Assembly (NCBI GenBank): GCA_947167135.1
Contig: CAMVGV010000007.1
Span: forward strand, 1 to 64,000
Source of the DNA: an uncultured Lachnospiraceae bacterium
GTDB lineage: Bacteria > Bacillota > Clostridia > Lachnospirales > Lachnospiraceae
Direction of reading: 5' to 3'
DNA: 64,000 nucleotides
Position 1 is the first letter of the stretch. The number at the start of each line of letters is the position of its first letter. The notes under the pieces are model-generated. The model was not told the DNA's origin and did no database searches. It saw only the letters and a list, made by a program, of their open reading frames with translations. Of the stretch, positions 1-7,047 are shown in pieces. The position numbers and the translations under genes were made by a program.

Positions 1-61
1 ACAGATCATTTTCAAAGCACCTCATTCTTCAAAATTCGTATCAGATTTGACCCTAGAGGAT

Positions 62-636
62 TTACAGGCACATTCTGAATATCTTCTCAACATCATTGGG
101 AGTCAAAGCAGTGATACCCTCAAGCTTACCCTTAGCCCCACATGCTTTCTTTGCCATAAGTGCGAAGTTCTTGTCATCGATTCCAAGATCGGAAAGGCGG
201 CTCTTTAAACCTAGCGTCTCATAGAAGAACTTCTCCAGAGCTTCAATCGCTGCCTTGGCACCGTCCATATCGGAGAGCGAAGCGTCAACGCCCAGTACAT
301 TCACTCCGAAACGTTTGATCTTCGGTGCGGTTTTCTCGCTCAGGATGTAGTTGAGCCACTTCGGGATAATGATCCCTTCTTACAGATCGCAGCTCCCTTA
401 TTTACAGTTGTATGATGAGGATTCGGCTCCACTCCGGGAAGTTCAAACACCGTCATGTCTGCTTTATTAAGTTCCTCCATCACCCTGTCATACAGTCCGA
501 TCCTTTTGATCGATCCGCCACCGTAAACTAGCAGTACCTTCTTTCCGAATTTCGAGGTCTCCTCACTCAGATGCTGAAGCTGATCCTTTCCGAAATAAAC
601 CTTTGTTGTGTTACTGAAAATAAAATCCTTCATCAT
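62..636 (-). pseudogene. iron-containing alcohol (butanol) dehydrogenase, internally deleted
   Basis: This is a broken gene of the iron-dependent (group III) alcohol dehydrogenase family, whose members reduce aldehydes with NAD(P)H in the cytoplasm. The first 88 or so codons from the ATG at 636 (RBS AGGAGG, six bases upstream) give the family N-terminus, with the nucleotide-binding stretch VLLVYGGGSIKR and the following PNPHHTTV. Near 375-385 the frame jumps to the family's C-terminal part (PKWLNYILSEK, then FGVNVLGV and ITALTPNDVEKIF), which stops at 62. About 190 central residues, including the iron-binding His/Asp residues, are missing and the two ends are in different frames, so no active enzyme can be made. 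It lies 16 bp downstream of a TetR gene, probably its former regulator. Confidence 0.85.
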
Positions 637-652
637 GTTGTTCCTCCTCTTA

Positions 653-1270
653 TTATTTTTTGTATGGCATAAGTGCCGGTTTTACTATGTTTCCACAAAA
701 AGAATCTATTTGTTTCGATCCAGCAATGATTCCATCTGTCATACACCATGCAACCATAAGACCGTAGAGCTGTGCGTTGATAAACAGAGCCATCTCATCT
801 ACGGGGACATCTTCTGAGAGTTCGCCTCTCCTGATGCCTTCATCAAGGAGCGATCTCATAGCCAGATAATCATGATCATACTTGGTGGTCATCTTCCCTT
901 CGATTTCCATTTCGACCGGCGTGATATTATTCCTGATCCACTGCCTGCAGATCTCAATCCCGACCCTTTCTATTTCCGCCAGAAACTCGCGACAGTAATA
1001 CTTCAGGCGTTCATTCAGATCCTTGTCCCTGATCTCATTAACGGTCTTTGCAAGAAGAAGGAAATCCGACTGGTTCAACTCTTCTATCACATCTTCTTTC
1101 TTCTTAAAATAGGTGTAGAAAGAACCCGTGGAAACTCCTGCTTCCTTTGCTATATCTTCGATAGCTACGCTTTCAAAGCCTTTCTCCGTGATCAATTTCT
1201 TCGCTGCCGCAACGATCTTTCTTCTTGTTTCAGCTGCTCTTACCTGTCTGACCTTTTCTTTCTTTTCCAT
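653..1270 (-). CDS. TetR/AcrR family transcriptional regulator
   Basis: This is a 205-residue one-component repressor. The N-terminal helix-turn-helix is clear at about residues 18-62: RRKIVAAAKKLITEKG, then IEDIAKEAGVSTGSFYTYF, the classic TetR signature. The rest is a helical ligand-binding and dimerisation domain with no recognisable ligand. The start at 1270 is preferred over an upstream in-frame ATG because AGAGGA precedes it at good spacing. It is followed after 16 bp by the alcohol dehydrogenase pseudogene, so it probably controlled that gene and itself. A long inverted repeat at 1313-1349, just upstream, is the likely operator. Confidence 0.9.
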   Translation of the reverse strand: MEKKEKVRQVRAAETRRKIVAAAKKLITEKGFESVAIEDIAKEAGVSTGSFYTYFKKKEDVIEELNQSDFLLLAKTVNEIRDKDLNERLKYYCREFLAEIERVGIEICRQWIRNNITPVEMEIEGKMTTKYDHDYLAMRSLLDEGIRRGELSEDVPVDEMALFINAQLYGLMVAWCMTDGIIAGSKQIDSFCGNIVKPALMPYKK

Positions 1271-1312
1271 AACATTTCCTCTTTTATGGTGACTCTGAAG
1301 GTATCTTAACAT

Positions 1313-1349
1313 AAAAATGAATATATTTCAATGAATTATATTCATTTTT
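1313..1349. promoter_or_regulatory. candidate TetR operator, inverted repeat
   Basis: A perfect 13-bp inverted repeat, AAAAATGAATATA and its complement, has an 11-bp spacer and lies about 43 bp upstream of the TetR start codon. An AT-rich palindrome in this position is typical of autoregulated TetR genes. That the protein binds here is inferred. Confidence 0.5.
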
Positions 1350-1383
1350 ATGTTTTTTCTGTAATAATCCGCTTCCTAGACAT

Positions 1384-1412
1384 AAAAAGAGACCGGTTTT
1401 CCGATCTCTAAA
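1384..1412 (-). terminator. Rho-independent terminator after the acetyltransferase
   Basis: Read on the minus strand, AGAGATCGG and CCGGTCTCT form a stem around an AAAA loop, followed directly by TTTTT. It lies about 55 bp past the stop codon of the Vat-like gene at 1465. Confidence 0.65.
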
Positions 1413-1464
1413 AAATATCTTCCGATATTATGTTCTAATGCTCATTTCGGCGAACCTGAATTTG

Positions 1465-2106
1465 TCACTCTATCCGTTTCTTTATTTCTTCTTTGACTTT
1501 ATCCGTTTCGCTGCAGGTCAGAAGCGGGATCAATTCGTTTATCTCATCTATACTCTTGTCCCACCATTTGAATGTGAGCAGTAAATCGATCAGCTCATCA
1601 TCAAATCGTTTTCTCAAAGGCTTTGCCGGATTCCCGACAACGATCGTGTACGGGTCGACGTCGCTGCCTACAACGCTATTTGCTCCAATGATCGCTCCGT
1701 CGTCGATATGTACGCCGGGAAGGATCACCGCATTCTGCCCGATCCATACGTCGTTACCGATCACGGTATCACCCTTCAGCGGCAGATCAGATGCCTTCGG
1801 CGGTTCCATATCCCAGCCTTCCAGCGTATAAAACGGGAAGGTCGAGACTGCGTTCATCTGATGATTTGCACCGTTCATAACAAATTCCACGCCAGCGGCA
1901 ATCTGGCAGAACTTGCCTATAACGAGTTTATCGCCGTTCCACTCATAAAGGTGCGTAACGTGGCTTTCAAAATCGGAGTCTGCGATATACGTAAAGTCTC
2001 CGACTATTATATTCAGATCCTTTATTGTCGGTTTTACATAGATCTCTTTATCATATCCGGCTATCGGGTGGATCACATTGGGATCCGGGTGCTTTTCGTT
2101 TTTCAT
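1465..2106 (-). CDS. Vat-family xenobiotic O-acetyltransferase
   Basis: This 213-residue left-handed beta-helix (hexapeptide repeat) acetyltransferase resembles the streptogramin A / chloramphenicol (CatB-type) group, which inactivate antibiotics by acetyl-CoA-dependent O-acetylation. Family landmarks are IHPIAGYDKEIYVKPTI near the N-terminus, the active-site segment GANHQMNAVSTFPF with its conserved His, then DTVIGNDVWIGQNAVILPGV, and YTIVVGNPAKPLRKRF. The chosen ATG at 2106 has AGAGGTG upstream; a longer in-frame start exists but has no RBS. The gene stands alone between a toxin-antitoxin remnant and a terminator. Whether it confers resistance cannot be told from sequence, since many environmental Vat homologues have unknown substrates. 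Confidence 0.85.
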   Translation of the reverse strand: MKNEKHPDPNVIHPIAGYDKEIYVKPTIKDLNIIVGDFTYIADSDFESHVTHLYEWNGDKLVIGKFCQIAAGVEFVMNGANHQMNAVSTFPFYTLEGWDMEPPKASDLPLKGDTVIGNDVWIGQNAVILPGVHIDDGAIIGANSVVGSDVDPYTIVVGNPAKPLRKRFDDELIDLLLTFKWWDKSIDEINELIPLLTCSETDKVKEEIKKRIE

Positions 2107-2165
2107 AGTTGAACACCTCTGCAAATTGCGATTTGTCTTAGTCTATTATCCTGAAAGATAATTCT

Positions 2166-2444
2166 TTATTCAGGTTGTTTTTCTTCAATAGGTGATAGCC
2201 GCTCCAAGAGATCCGGAATATCATATTTCAATGTTTCAAATACGATATTCAAATCAACATTCCCGTAATCATGCACTATACGGTTCCTAAGGCCAATCAG
2301 TTCATTCCATGGTAATTCGTTTTCGTTTTCTCTGTATTCTGTAGAGAGTTTCTTGACATTCTCCGAAATCCGGATCATCCTAAAGAGCATGGAATCAAGC
2401 AGTATCTCGTTATCGTTTAACTCCTGTGCATCCACGTCTTTCAT
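2166..2444 (-). pseudogene. HepT-like toxin (DUF86), start apparently lost
   Basis: This is the C-terminal 92 residues or more of a HepT-like helical protein, the HEPN RNase toxin partner of MNT-type nucleotidyltransferase antitoxins. The catalytic RX4HXY motif is present as RNRIVHDY. Family-like sequence continues upstream of the ATG at 2444 in the same frame (DHYYLDKIKTDLAFIVAHMK), reaching back to about 2500, but it contains no ATG, GTG or TTG before it meets a hairpin-rich insert and a stop at 2547-2549. The original start therefore seems to have been lost when that segment arrived. An internal start at 2444 would give a shortened protein that keeps the HEPN motif; activity is uncertain. 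Confidence 0.6.
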
Positions 2445-2524
2445 ATGTGCAACAATGAATGCTAAATCCGTTTTGATCTTATCGAGATAATAATGATCGT
2501 TTTTGGTATTATCCGTTAAACTCG

Positions 2525-2650
2525 CAAACGCTTCGCTTTTTGCTCGTTATAAAATCGCTGCTGACGCAGCTCTCCGGGTACGGGGCTTATAACCCCGCAC
2601 CCGAAATCAAGATATTCCCACCACCTAAAGGTGGTGGGTTATCTTGATTA
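2525..2650. mobile_element. hairpin-rich insert, possibly an IS200/IS605-type end or MITE
   Basis: About 120 bp between the MNT and HepT coding parts can fold into three successive hairpins on either strand. The first is CCCACCACCT against AGGTGGTGGG, extended by flanking AATCAAGATA and TATCTTGATT. The second is an 11-bp stem of CGGGTGCGGGG type. The third is GCTGC around GTCA. The MNT reading frame runs into the first hairpin and stops there, and the HepT frame emerges from the other side without a start. Subterminal hairpins like these are known at IS200/IS605 ends and in derived non-autonomous elements. No transposase is present, so the assignment is inference. Confidence 0.45.
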
Positions 2651-3122
2651 TTTTATATATTCTAATTCCATCCTTTAAAATCTCGTCCGTCAATTCCAGA
2701 TTATCCTTAAGCTGCTCAAGGCTAAATACATCAACCTTCTTATGTAGTGCTGTTCTGAGTTTTTCTACCATACCGTAGAACTTTAGCCCTTTTACATCTG
2801 ATGAAATAAGTAAATCAACATCACTGGTTTCTACGGCTTTCCCTTTAGAATAAGAACCAAACAAAATGCAATAATGAACCGGATATTCCGAAAGGACATC
2901 CTTGCATTTTTCTTTTATATAGTCCAACTCCAGGATTCCGTGTTCTTCGTCTATCGGATTTATAGCACTAAGCCTGTCAATAATATAGTTATATTTTAAA
3001 GTGCCGACCTTATCAGCATCGTTTTCATATGATTTATATGATCTCAAAGATATACCGAGTATCTCGGCCGCCTGCTGCTGGGTCAGTCTCTTTTCTTTTC
3101 TCAAGTCCTTAACCGTGCTCAT
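2625..3122 (-). CDS. HTH-MNT nucleotidyltransferase antitoxin (MntA-like)
   Basis: This 165-residue fusion has an N-terminal Xre-type helix-turn-helix (residues 5-30, KRLTQQQAAEILGISLRSYKSYE) and a minimal nucleotidyltransferase domain. The catalytic signature GSX10DXD is intact as GSYSKGKAVETSDVDLL. Known MntA proteins AMPylate a tyrosine of HepT and so neutralise it. RBS GGAGGTG precedes the ATG at 3122. The last few codons and the stop lie within the hairpin insert, so the native C-terminus has probably been replaced, just past the domain's usual end. Repeated ATATTGCAC-like boxes upstream suggest autoregulation by the HTH. The HepT partner follows after the insert. Confidence 0.85.
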   Translation of the reverse strand: MSTVKDLRKEKRLTQQQAAEILGISLRSYKSYENDADKVGTLKYNYIIDRLSAINPIDEEHGILELDYIKEKCKDVLSEYPVHYCILFGSYSKGKAVETSDVDLLISSDVKGLKFYGMVEKLRTALHKKVDVFSLEQLKDNLELTDEILKDGIRIYKIIKITHHL

Positions 3123-3192
3123 ATTGCACCTCCATTATCATCATAATGCAATATTTGCACTTAATTGTCAATAGGAAATGCAAATATTGCAC
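3121..3192. promoter_or_regulatory. candidate operator boxes of the mntA-like gene
   Basis: TGCAATATTTGCA at 3147-3159 and its exact reverse complement at 3179-3191 are spaced 32 bp centre to centre, about three helical turns. A third partial box, ATATTGCAC at 3121-3129, overlaps the RBS and start codon. They are probable binding sites for the HTH domain of the downstream antitoxin. The rest of the gap to 3514 shows no convincing gene or structure. Confidence 0.5.
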
Positions 3193-3514
3193 TTCCTATT
3201 TATCTTTCTCCAATCGTAGTTTTTTGGTAGTAAGAAAATGTTTATCGGGCAAGATATGCCGCATTATGCTGCGGTTCTGCGCTTATATGCAAGCCCCTAA
3301 CTACGTGGTGCCGTGGCAGATGAATAAGACCTTTATCGACATTTCATACCACCTAAATTGCATCTAAAGCTCTAAGTTTGCGCCGGTTTGCCAAGCTGCT
3401 GAAGTTTCAGTCATTTTACAGAAAATCGGGCCAAATGGCAAAGTCGCGCAAAGTGTGGCAAATCTTGGCCGTGAATCATAGTCAAATGTAAATCCGCACT
3501 CTATAAACCCTGTA

Positions 3515-3778
3515 CTAAGAGTCAGTTCCTTTATCATGGTCTTTGTGAGCAGTAATAATTGTGTAACTGCTGGCATTCACAGTAATAATGCAGCCTTCAA
3601 TACAAACATACCAATTCTTTCCCTTCCTGCTTATCTCTGCCTTTTCTGACATTATTTTAGACTTGCACCACTCGACAACATCAGCTTCATCAAGCGAAAG
3701 ATTCTTCTTTATTCTGTCCACACCCATGTCGGTTGTATGTATTTTATCTATGTTATCAAAAAGTATCTGTTTATCCAT
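3515..3778 (-). CDS. DUF3781 domain protein
   Basis: This small 87-residue cytoplasmic protein matches the DUF3781 family as I know it: DNIDKIHTTDMGVDRIKKNL, then VEWCKSKI, then KGKNWYVCIEGCIITVNASSYTIITAHK. The function is unknown; such genes are common singletons in gut Firmicutes. The ATG at 3778 lies two bases after the stop of the RhuM C-terminal frame, so the two were probably translationally coupled. There is no strong RBS of its own. The protein is near full length for the family. Confidence 0.75.
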   Translation of the reverse strand: MDKQILFDNIDKIHTTDMGVDRIKKNLSLDEADVVEWCKSKIMSEKAEISRKGKNWYVCIEGCIITVNASSYTIITAHKDHDKGTDS

Positions 3779-3780
3779 TT

Positions 3781-4654
3781 TTATCCCACACTCAAAAGAT
3801 TCATGACCATAGTCGTCATGATGTCTTTTTCCTTGGAATCAGACTCGGCTATCATGAGAGTGATAGCTACAAGAGCTCCGTCACTGATTACCTTATGTCC
3901 ATCTCTGAATAGCGCATTATTTCTGTTTAGAAATTCCCGCTTTCTCTTCCAAAGAAGGATAAACCTCACCACCAAATACATCTTGATATACGGCAGCCAG
4001 TATTCCTTCGATCTTGCCCGGTTCCTTTTCTACTCCGAACAAGTCGGATCTGAAACTGTCCTCCATGCGATCGACCATTGCTCTACAATCAGCATAAGTT
4101 ATCCTGTATATCGGCTGATTTCCTTCAGGCTTCTCCAGTGACTGATGATCATATTGGTCAAGTAATGTCAGAGCTTGAGTATAAAGGTTTACTGCCTTTA
4201 AAACCTCATCAGAGTCACCTTCAATGGCCGTAGCCAGCATCTTGGCCTGAATTTCCACAGTTTTTTGTAAGGCCTCCAAACGCTTGTCGTTAATGGCATA
4301 GCCTTTTATAATATAATCCTTCAAAACTTTATTGGCCCAGCGTCTGAATTCGATACCCCTCCGGGATTTAACGCGGTAGCCGACGGAAATGATGACGTCG
4401 AGATTATAATACTTTGTTTTATAATTTTTCCCGTCAGATGCAGTTGTCAAGAAATCCTTGACAACTGAGTCTTTGTCCAACTCTCCCTCTTTAAAGCAAT
4501 TGTTTATATGCAGGCTGACATTTTGTTTAGATGTATCAAACAATTCCGTCATTTGAGCTTGTGTCAGCCATACTGTATCTTCTTGGATAGGTACAGTTAA
4601 TCTTACTTTTGCATCCTCCGTTTCAAATAATACAATTTCATTTTCTTTACCCAT
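3781..4654 (-). pseudogene. rhuM: RhuM family (Fic/DOC-like) protein, core deleted and frameshifted
   Basis: From the ATG at 4654 (RBS AGGGGG) the N-terminal frame encodes a typical RhuM protein: TVWLTQAQMTELFDTSKQNVSLHINN, then YYNLDVIISVGYRVKSRRGIEFRRWA, and YRITYADCRAMVDRME. It reaches YPSLEEKAG and then reads ISKQK and a stop at 3917. The family's C-terminus continues in another frame (FLNRNNALFRDGHKVISDGALVAITLMIAES) to a stop at 3781. The stretch that should join them, about 27 residues holding the HPFxDGNKR-like motif, is absent. RhuM function is poorly defined; this copy has lost its putative catalytic core. It lies in an accessory cluster with other toxin-antitoxin-like genes. Confidence 0.8.
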
Positions 4655-4667
4655 ATTCATCCCCCTA

Positions 4668-4835
4668 TTACTTCTCGCTGATGCCATTCTCATTAAGCTT
4701 ATGCTGCATCTCGACATAATACGAAAGTAGTCTGAGTACATATGGGGGAGCATTCCTATGACCCAGTTCCCACTCGGTCATCGTTCCTATTTTACTGACC
4801 TGTCTATTTTTCAGTATCGCACAATATATTTTCAT
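4668..4835 (-). pseudogene. small HTH-type protein remnant
   Basis: This 55-codon reading frame lies between apt and rhuM. Its middle, KIGTMTEWELGHRNAPPYVLRLLSYYV, resembles the end of short Xre-like proteins that typically read SWExGxRxPPxYVVRLLEYY. The first helices of such a domain are not present, so this is probably a decayed fragment. A weak AGGGA sits directly against the ATG. It ends 13 bp before the rhuM start, suggesting a former regulator of that cluster. It is too short to be sure. Confidence 0.4.
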
Positions 4836-4862
4836 TCCCTGAGAATCAATACCGCCGCCGGA

Positions 4863-5387
4863 TCATTTTCCGGGGTAGGCAACTACGCTGCTGATCTCGT
4901 AATCCTTTAGCCTCTCACGTCCCTTAAGCCCGGCAAGCTCCAGAAGGAAGCTTATATGTACCACCTTTCCGCCGAGGCGCTCCACAAGCTTCACCACTGC
5001 TTCCACTGTACCGCCTGTAGCCATAAGATCGTCGATAATAACGACCCTCTGGCCCGGTGTGATAGCGTCCTTATGGATCTCTATGGTCGCCTGTCCGTAT
5101 TCAAGATCATAGGTCTCCTCAATGGTCTCTGCGGGAAGCTTTCCCTTCTTTCGTACCATCACGAAGCCCTTTCCCAGGTTGTAGGCAAGAGGCATACCGA
5201 ATACAAAGCCTCTGGACTCGGCACCGACTATAACATCAAAATCCAGACCCTCAATATCCTTCTGAAGGCTGTCGATCGCAAGCTTCAGTCCCTCCGGATC
5301 CTGAACTACCGTAGTAATATCGCGGAACATGATCCCGGGTTCGGGATAATCCGGTATAGTTCTGATATAATCCTCTATTTTTTTCAT
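4863..5387 (-). CDS. apt: adenine phosphoribosyltransferase
   Basis: This cytoplasmic purine salvage enzyme makes AMP from adenine and PRPP. The 174 residues cover the whole family length. Recognisable parts are the N-terminal DYIRTIPDYPEPGIMFRDIT, the flexible loop around FVMVRKKGKLPAET, the PRPP-binding loop VVIIDDLMATGGT, and the terminal VVAYPGK. RBS AAGGGAG lies 10 bases before the ATG. The next gene downstream is the HTH remnant, read in the same frame after the apt stop. The gene looks intact. Confidence 0.95.
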   Translation of the reverse strand: MKKIEDYIRTIPDYPEPGIMFRDITTVVQDPEGLKLAIDSLQKDIEGLDFDVIVGAESRGFVFGMPLAYNLGKGFVMVRKKGKLPAETIEETYDLEYGQATIEIHKDAITPGQRVVIIDDLMATGGTVEAVVKLVERLGGKVVHISFLLELAGLKGRERLKDYEISSVVAYPGK

Positions 5388-5430
5388 TTTTGTAAAGACT
5401 CCCTTCTTTTAACAATCTTTTACTGCCGGG

Positions 5431-5460
5431 GGGAAAGATTCTTCGGGCTTCGCCCTCAGG
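5431..5460. repeat. partial REP-like palindromic repeat (family A)
   Basis: The sequence AAAGATTCTTCGGGCTTCGC and the following CCTCAGG match one arm of the dispersed palindrome seen at 9953, 30376 and 59651. The mntP stop codon falls inside this copy. Confidence 0.7.
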
Positions 5461-6040
5461 AAATGAACATCCTTATCCCTATTAGAATGAGTATAATCCC
5501 TCCTAAGATTCCCGCACCGTGTGATATCCTGCTTCCTATCCTCTTGCCGAATACTATCCCCGTGAGACAGATTATAAATGTGACGGCTGCTATGATCAAG
5601 GCTGTCAGAAATGCTTCCGAAAAGCTGTAATCAGGAACCGTCAGACCCACGGAAAGCGCGTCTATAGAGGTCGCAAACCCCTGTATCATAAGGGAAAAGT
5701 GATCCAGAATATACTCTGACTTTTCGTCCTCACCCTTATTTCCGAGAGCAAGAATGCCCTCAATCAGCATCTTCCCTCCGATAAAAAGAAGGAGTATCAA
5801 TGCCGTTACCGGAATGTATGCCCTAAAGCCTTCAAATGCTCTCTTCATAAAGGTGACAAAAAACCATCCCGTCAGGGGCATAATAAACTGGAAAAAGGCA
5901 AAGGTCAAAGGGATAATCACAGTCTTTTTCCTGGACATCCCGGATTCATTAAGGCCGTTTACTACAGACACGGAAAAAGCATCCATGGCAAGAGCCGATC
6001 CAAGCAAAACACCCTTTAATACAAATTCAAACGAGTAAAT
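5456..6040 (-). CDS. mntP: MntP-type manganese efflux pump
   Basis: This six-helix inner-membrane manganese exporter has the two family repeats: SALAMDAFSVSVVNGL near the N-terminus and GFATSIDALSVGLTVPDY in the middle, each with the conserved Asp needed for Mn transport. The start is unclear. The family N-terminus (FEFVLKGVLLGSALAMDAF) begins upstream of the only usual start codon, a TTG at 6007 that would cut off part of helix 1. An ATT at 6040 is the best-placed codon, 10 bases after AGGGAGAG, giving 194 residues, and I have used it here. If only standard starts are allowed, translation begins at 6007 with 183 residues. Confidence 0.8.
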   Translation of the reverse strand: MYSFEFVLKGVLLGSALAMDAFSVSVVNGLNESGMSRKKTVIIPLTFAFFQFIMPLTGWFFVTFMKRAFEGFRAYIPVTALILLLFIGGKMLIEGILALGNKGEDEKSEYILDHFSLMIQGFATSIDALSVGLTVPDYSFSEAFLTALIIAAVTFIICLTGIVFGKRIGSRISHGAGILGGIILILIGIRMFIS

Positions 6041-6226
6041 AACAGTACTGCTCTCCCTATCCGCTTAATCTCTTTATTCTATCACAAATAAACCAAAGTG
6101 ACTATGTATAGCGGAAGCCTCCTCTGATACAATGCCGTTAAGAAAAGTATTATGTCATTTTTAACACCATTTCCTTTTATCGATGAAGCATAAAAGAAGC
6201 TTAAATTCTTAAAAATTGTTAAAGGA

Positions 6227-6255
6227 TTCACACAAAATCATCTTTCTGTGATAAT
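6227..6255 (+). promoter_or_regulatory. sigma-A promoter of the ECF S-component gene
   Basis: TTCACA (6227-6232), a 17-bp spacer and GATAAT (6250-6255) with TGT just before the -10 form a good vegetative promoter. Transcription from about 6262 would give a 5' leader of roughly 165 bases. The remaining part of the mntP to ECF gap (6061-6226) shows nothing else convincing. Confidence 0.6.
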
Positions 6256-6261
6256 ATGATC

Positions 6262-6392
6262 ACGTAACTTGTATTGTATCCCGAAATACCGGAATTCTTT
6301 AAGGATCGATACATCGTATCTAAAGGCATTGCATTACGCAGGGTAAGCAAGAGCCGGAGGAGATGCCTATATCAATATGATCCTTATTGATC
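6262..6392 (+). ncRNA. possible structured 5' leader (riboswitch-like)
   Basis: The leader can fold into several helices. TGTATC pairs with GATACA. GGCAT (6325-6329) pairs with ATGCC (6362-6366) and encloses a TTGC.TTAC / GTAA.GCAA hairpin followed by GAGCCGGAGG. A 7-bp ATCAATA/TATTGAT hairpin follows. ECF vitamin-uptake genes often sit behind riboswitches, but I cannot match this to a known class with confidence. The GCCGGAGGAGATGCC stretch only loosely resembles a B12 box. Confidence 0.3.
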
Positions 6393-6426
6393 CGACAAGC
6401 GGGAATAATAACAGGAGGAATTTATT

Positions 6427-7047
6427 ATGAATAATACCAATTCAAAGGTAGTACGGCTTGCTACCATGGCACTTCTTACAGCCGCGATCTTCGTTCTTCA
6501 GTTTGTAACAGTCCCCTTAGGAGCCATCACAGTTTCATTGAGTATGGTACCGGTTTCCATTGCTGCGATCACCTTAGGCCCCCTTTACGGTCTTCTGGCG
6601 GGAGCGATATGGGGACTTGCATCCATTATCAAGGCTCTTATGGGCTCCAGCGGACTTACCAGTACACTTTTTACCATAAGTCCGGTCCTTACGGTCATTC
6701 TCTGCTTTATACCGAGAATGCTGGACGGTTTTCTTCTTGGCTTTATCTACAGGGGGATGAGGAAATTTGCAAACGTGCTGATCTCGGGAACCGTGACCGG
6801 ATTTTTCTCGGCCTTCCTGAATACGGTATTCTTCATGTCCACCATCGTATTTCTTTTCGGAAATACGGAGTATGTACAAAACATGATGGCGGGAAGGAAC
6901 GTAATCATCTTTATCTGCTCCATAATCGCGGGAAACGCGGTATTTGAAATGCTTGTTGCAAGCATTGTGACAGGACCGGTTGCCCAAGCCTTAAAGGCCG
7001 CTAAACTCGTCCCATTGGAGGTCAAAGACCTTAGGGAAACGCTTTAA
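6427..7047 (+). CDS. ECF transporter S component (vitamin uptake)
   Basis: This 206-residue integral membrane protein has about six hydrophobic segments and the signature of energy-coupling-factor substrate-binding subunits: the short N-terminal region RLATMALLTAAIF, then SMVPVSIAAITLGPLYGLLAGAIWGLAS, and a C-terminal GNAVFEMLVASIVTGPV. It would bind a vitamin and work with EcfA/EcfT proteins encoded elsewhere. The pattern is closest to pantothenate-like S components, but the substrate cannot be assigned. RBS GGAGG precedes the ATG. Its 3' end overlaps the convergent EAL gene by 57 bp. Confidence 0.85.
   Translation: MNNTNSKVVRLATMALLTAAIFVLQFVTVPLGAITVSLSMVPVSIAAITLGPLYGLLAGAIWGLASIIKALMGSSGLTSTLFTISPVLTVILCFIPRMLDGFLLGFIYRGMRKFANVLISGTVTGFFSAFLNTVFFMSTIVFLFGNTEYVQNMMAGRNVIIFICSIIAGNAVFEMLVASIVTGPVAQALKAAKLVPLEVKDLRETL

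Noticed and set aside
3364-3576. 70-codon minus-strand frame downstream of the DUF3781 gene
   Set aside because: It overlaps the DUF3781 3' end in another frame, has no RBS and no recognisable composition.
1-4860. The whole left region as an integrated prophage or conjugative element
   Set aside because: No integrase, phage structural gene, relaxase or attachment repeats are visible; it is only a cluster of accessory and broken genes.
6325-6375. B12-box-like sequence in the ECF leader
   Set aside because: Only about 9 of 15 positions fit and the rest of the cobalamin riboswitch core is absent, so I call it only an unassigned structured leader.
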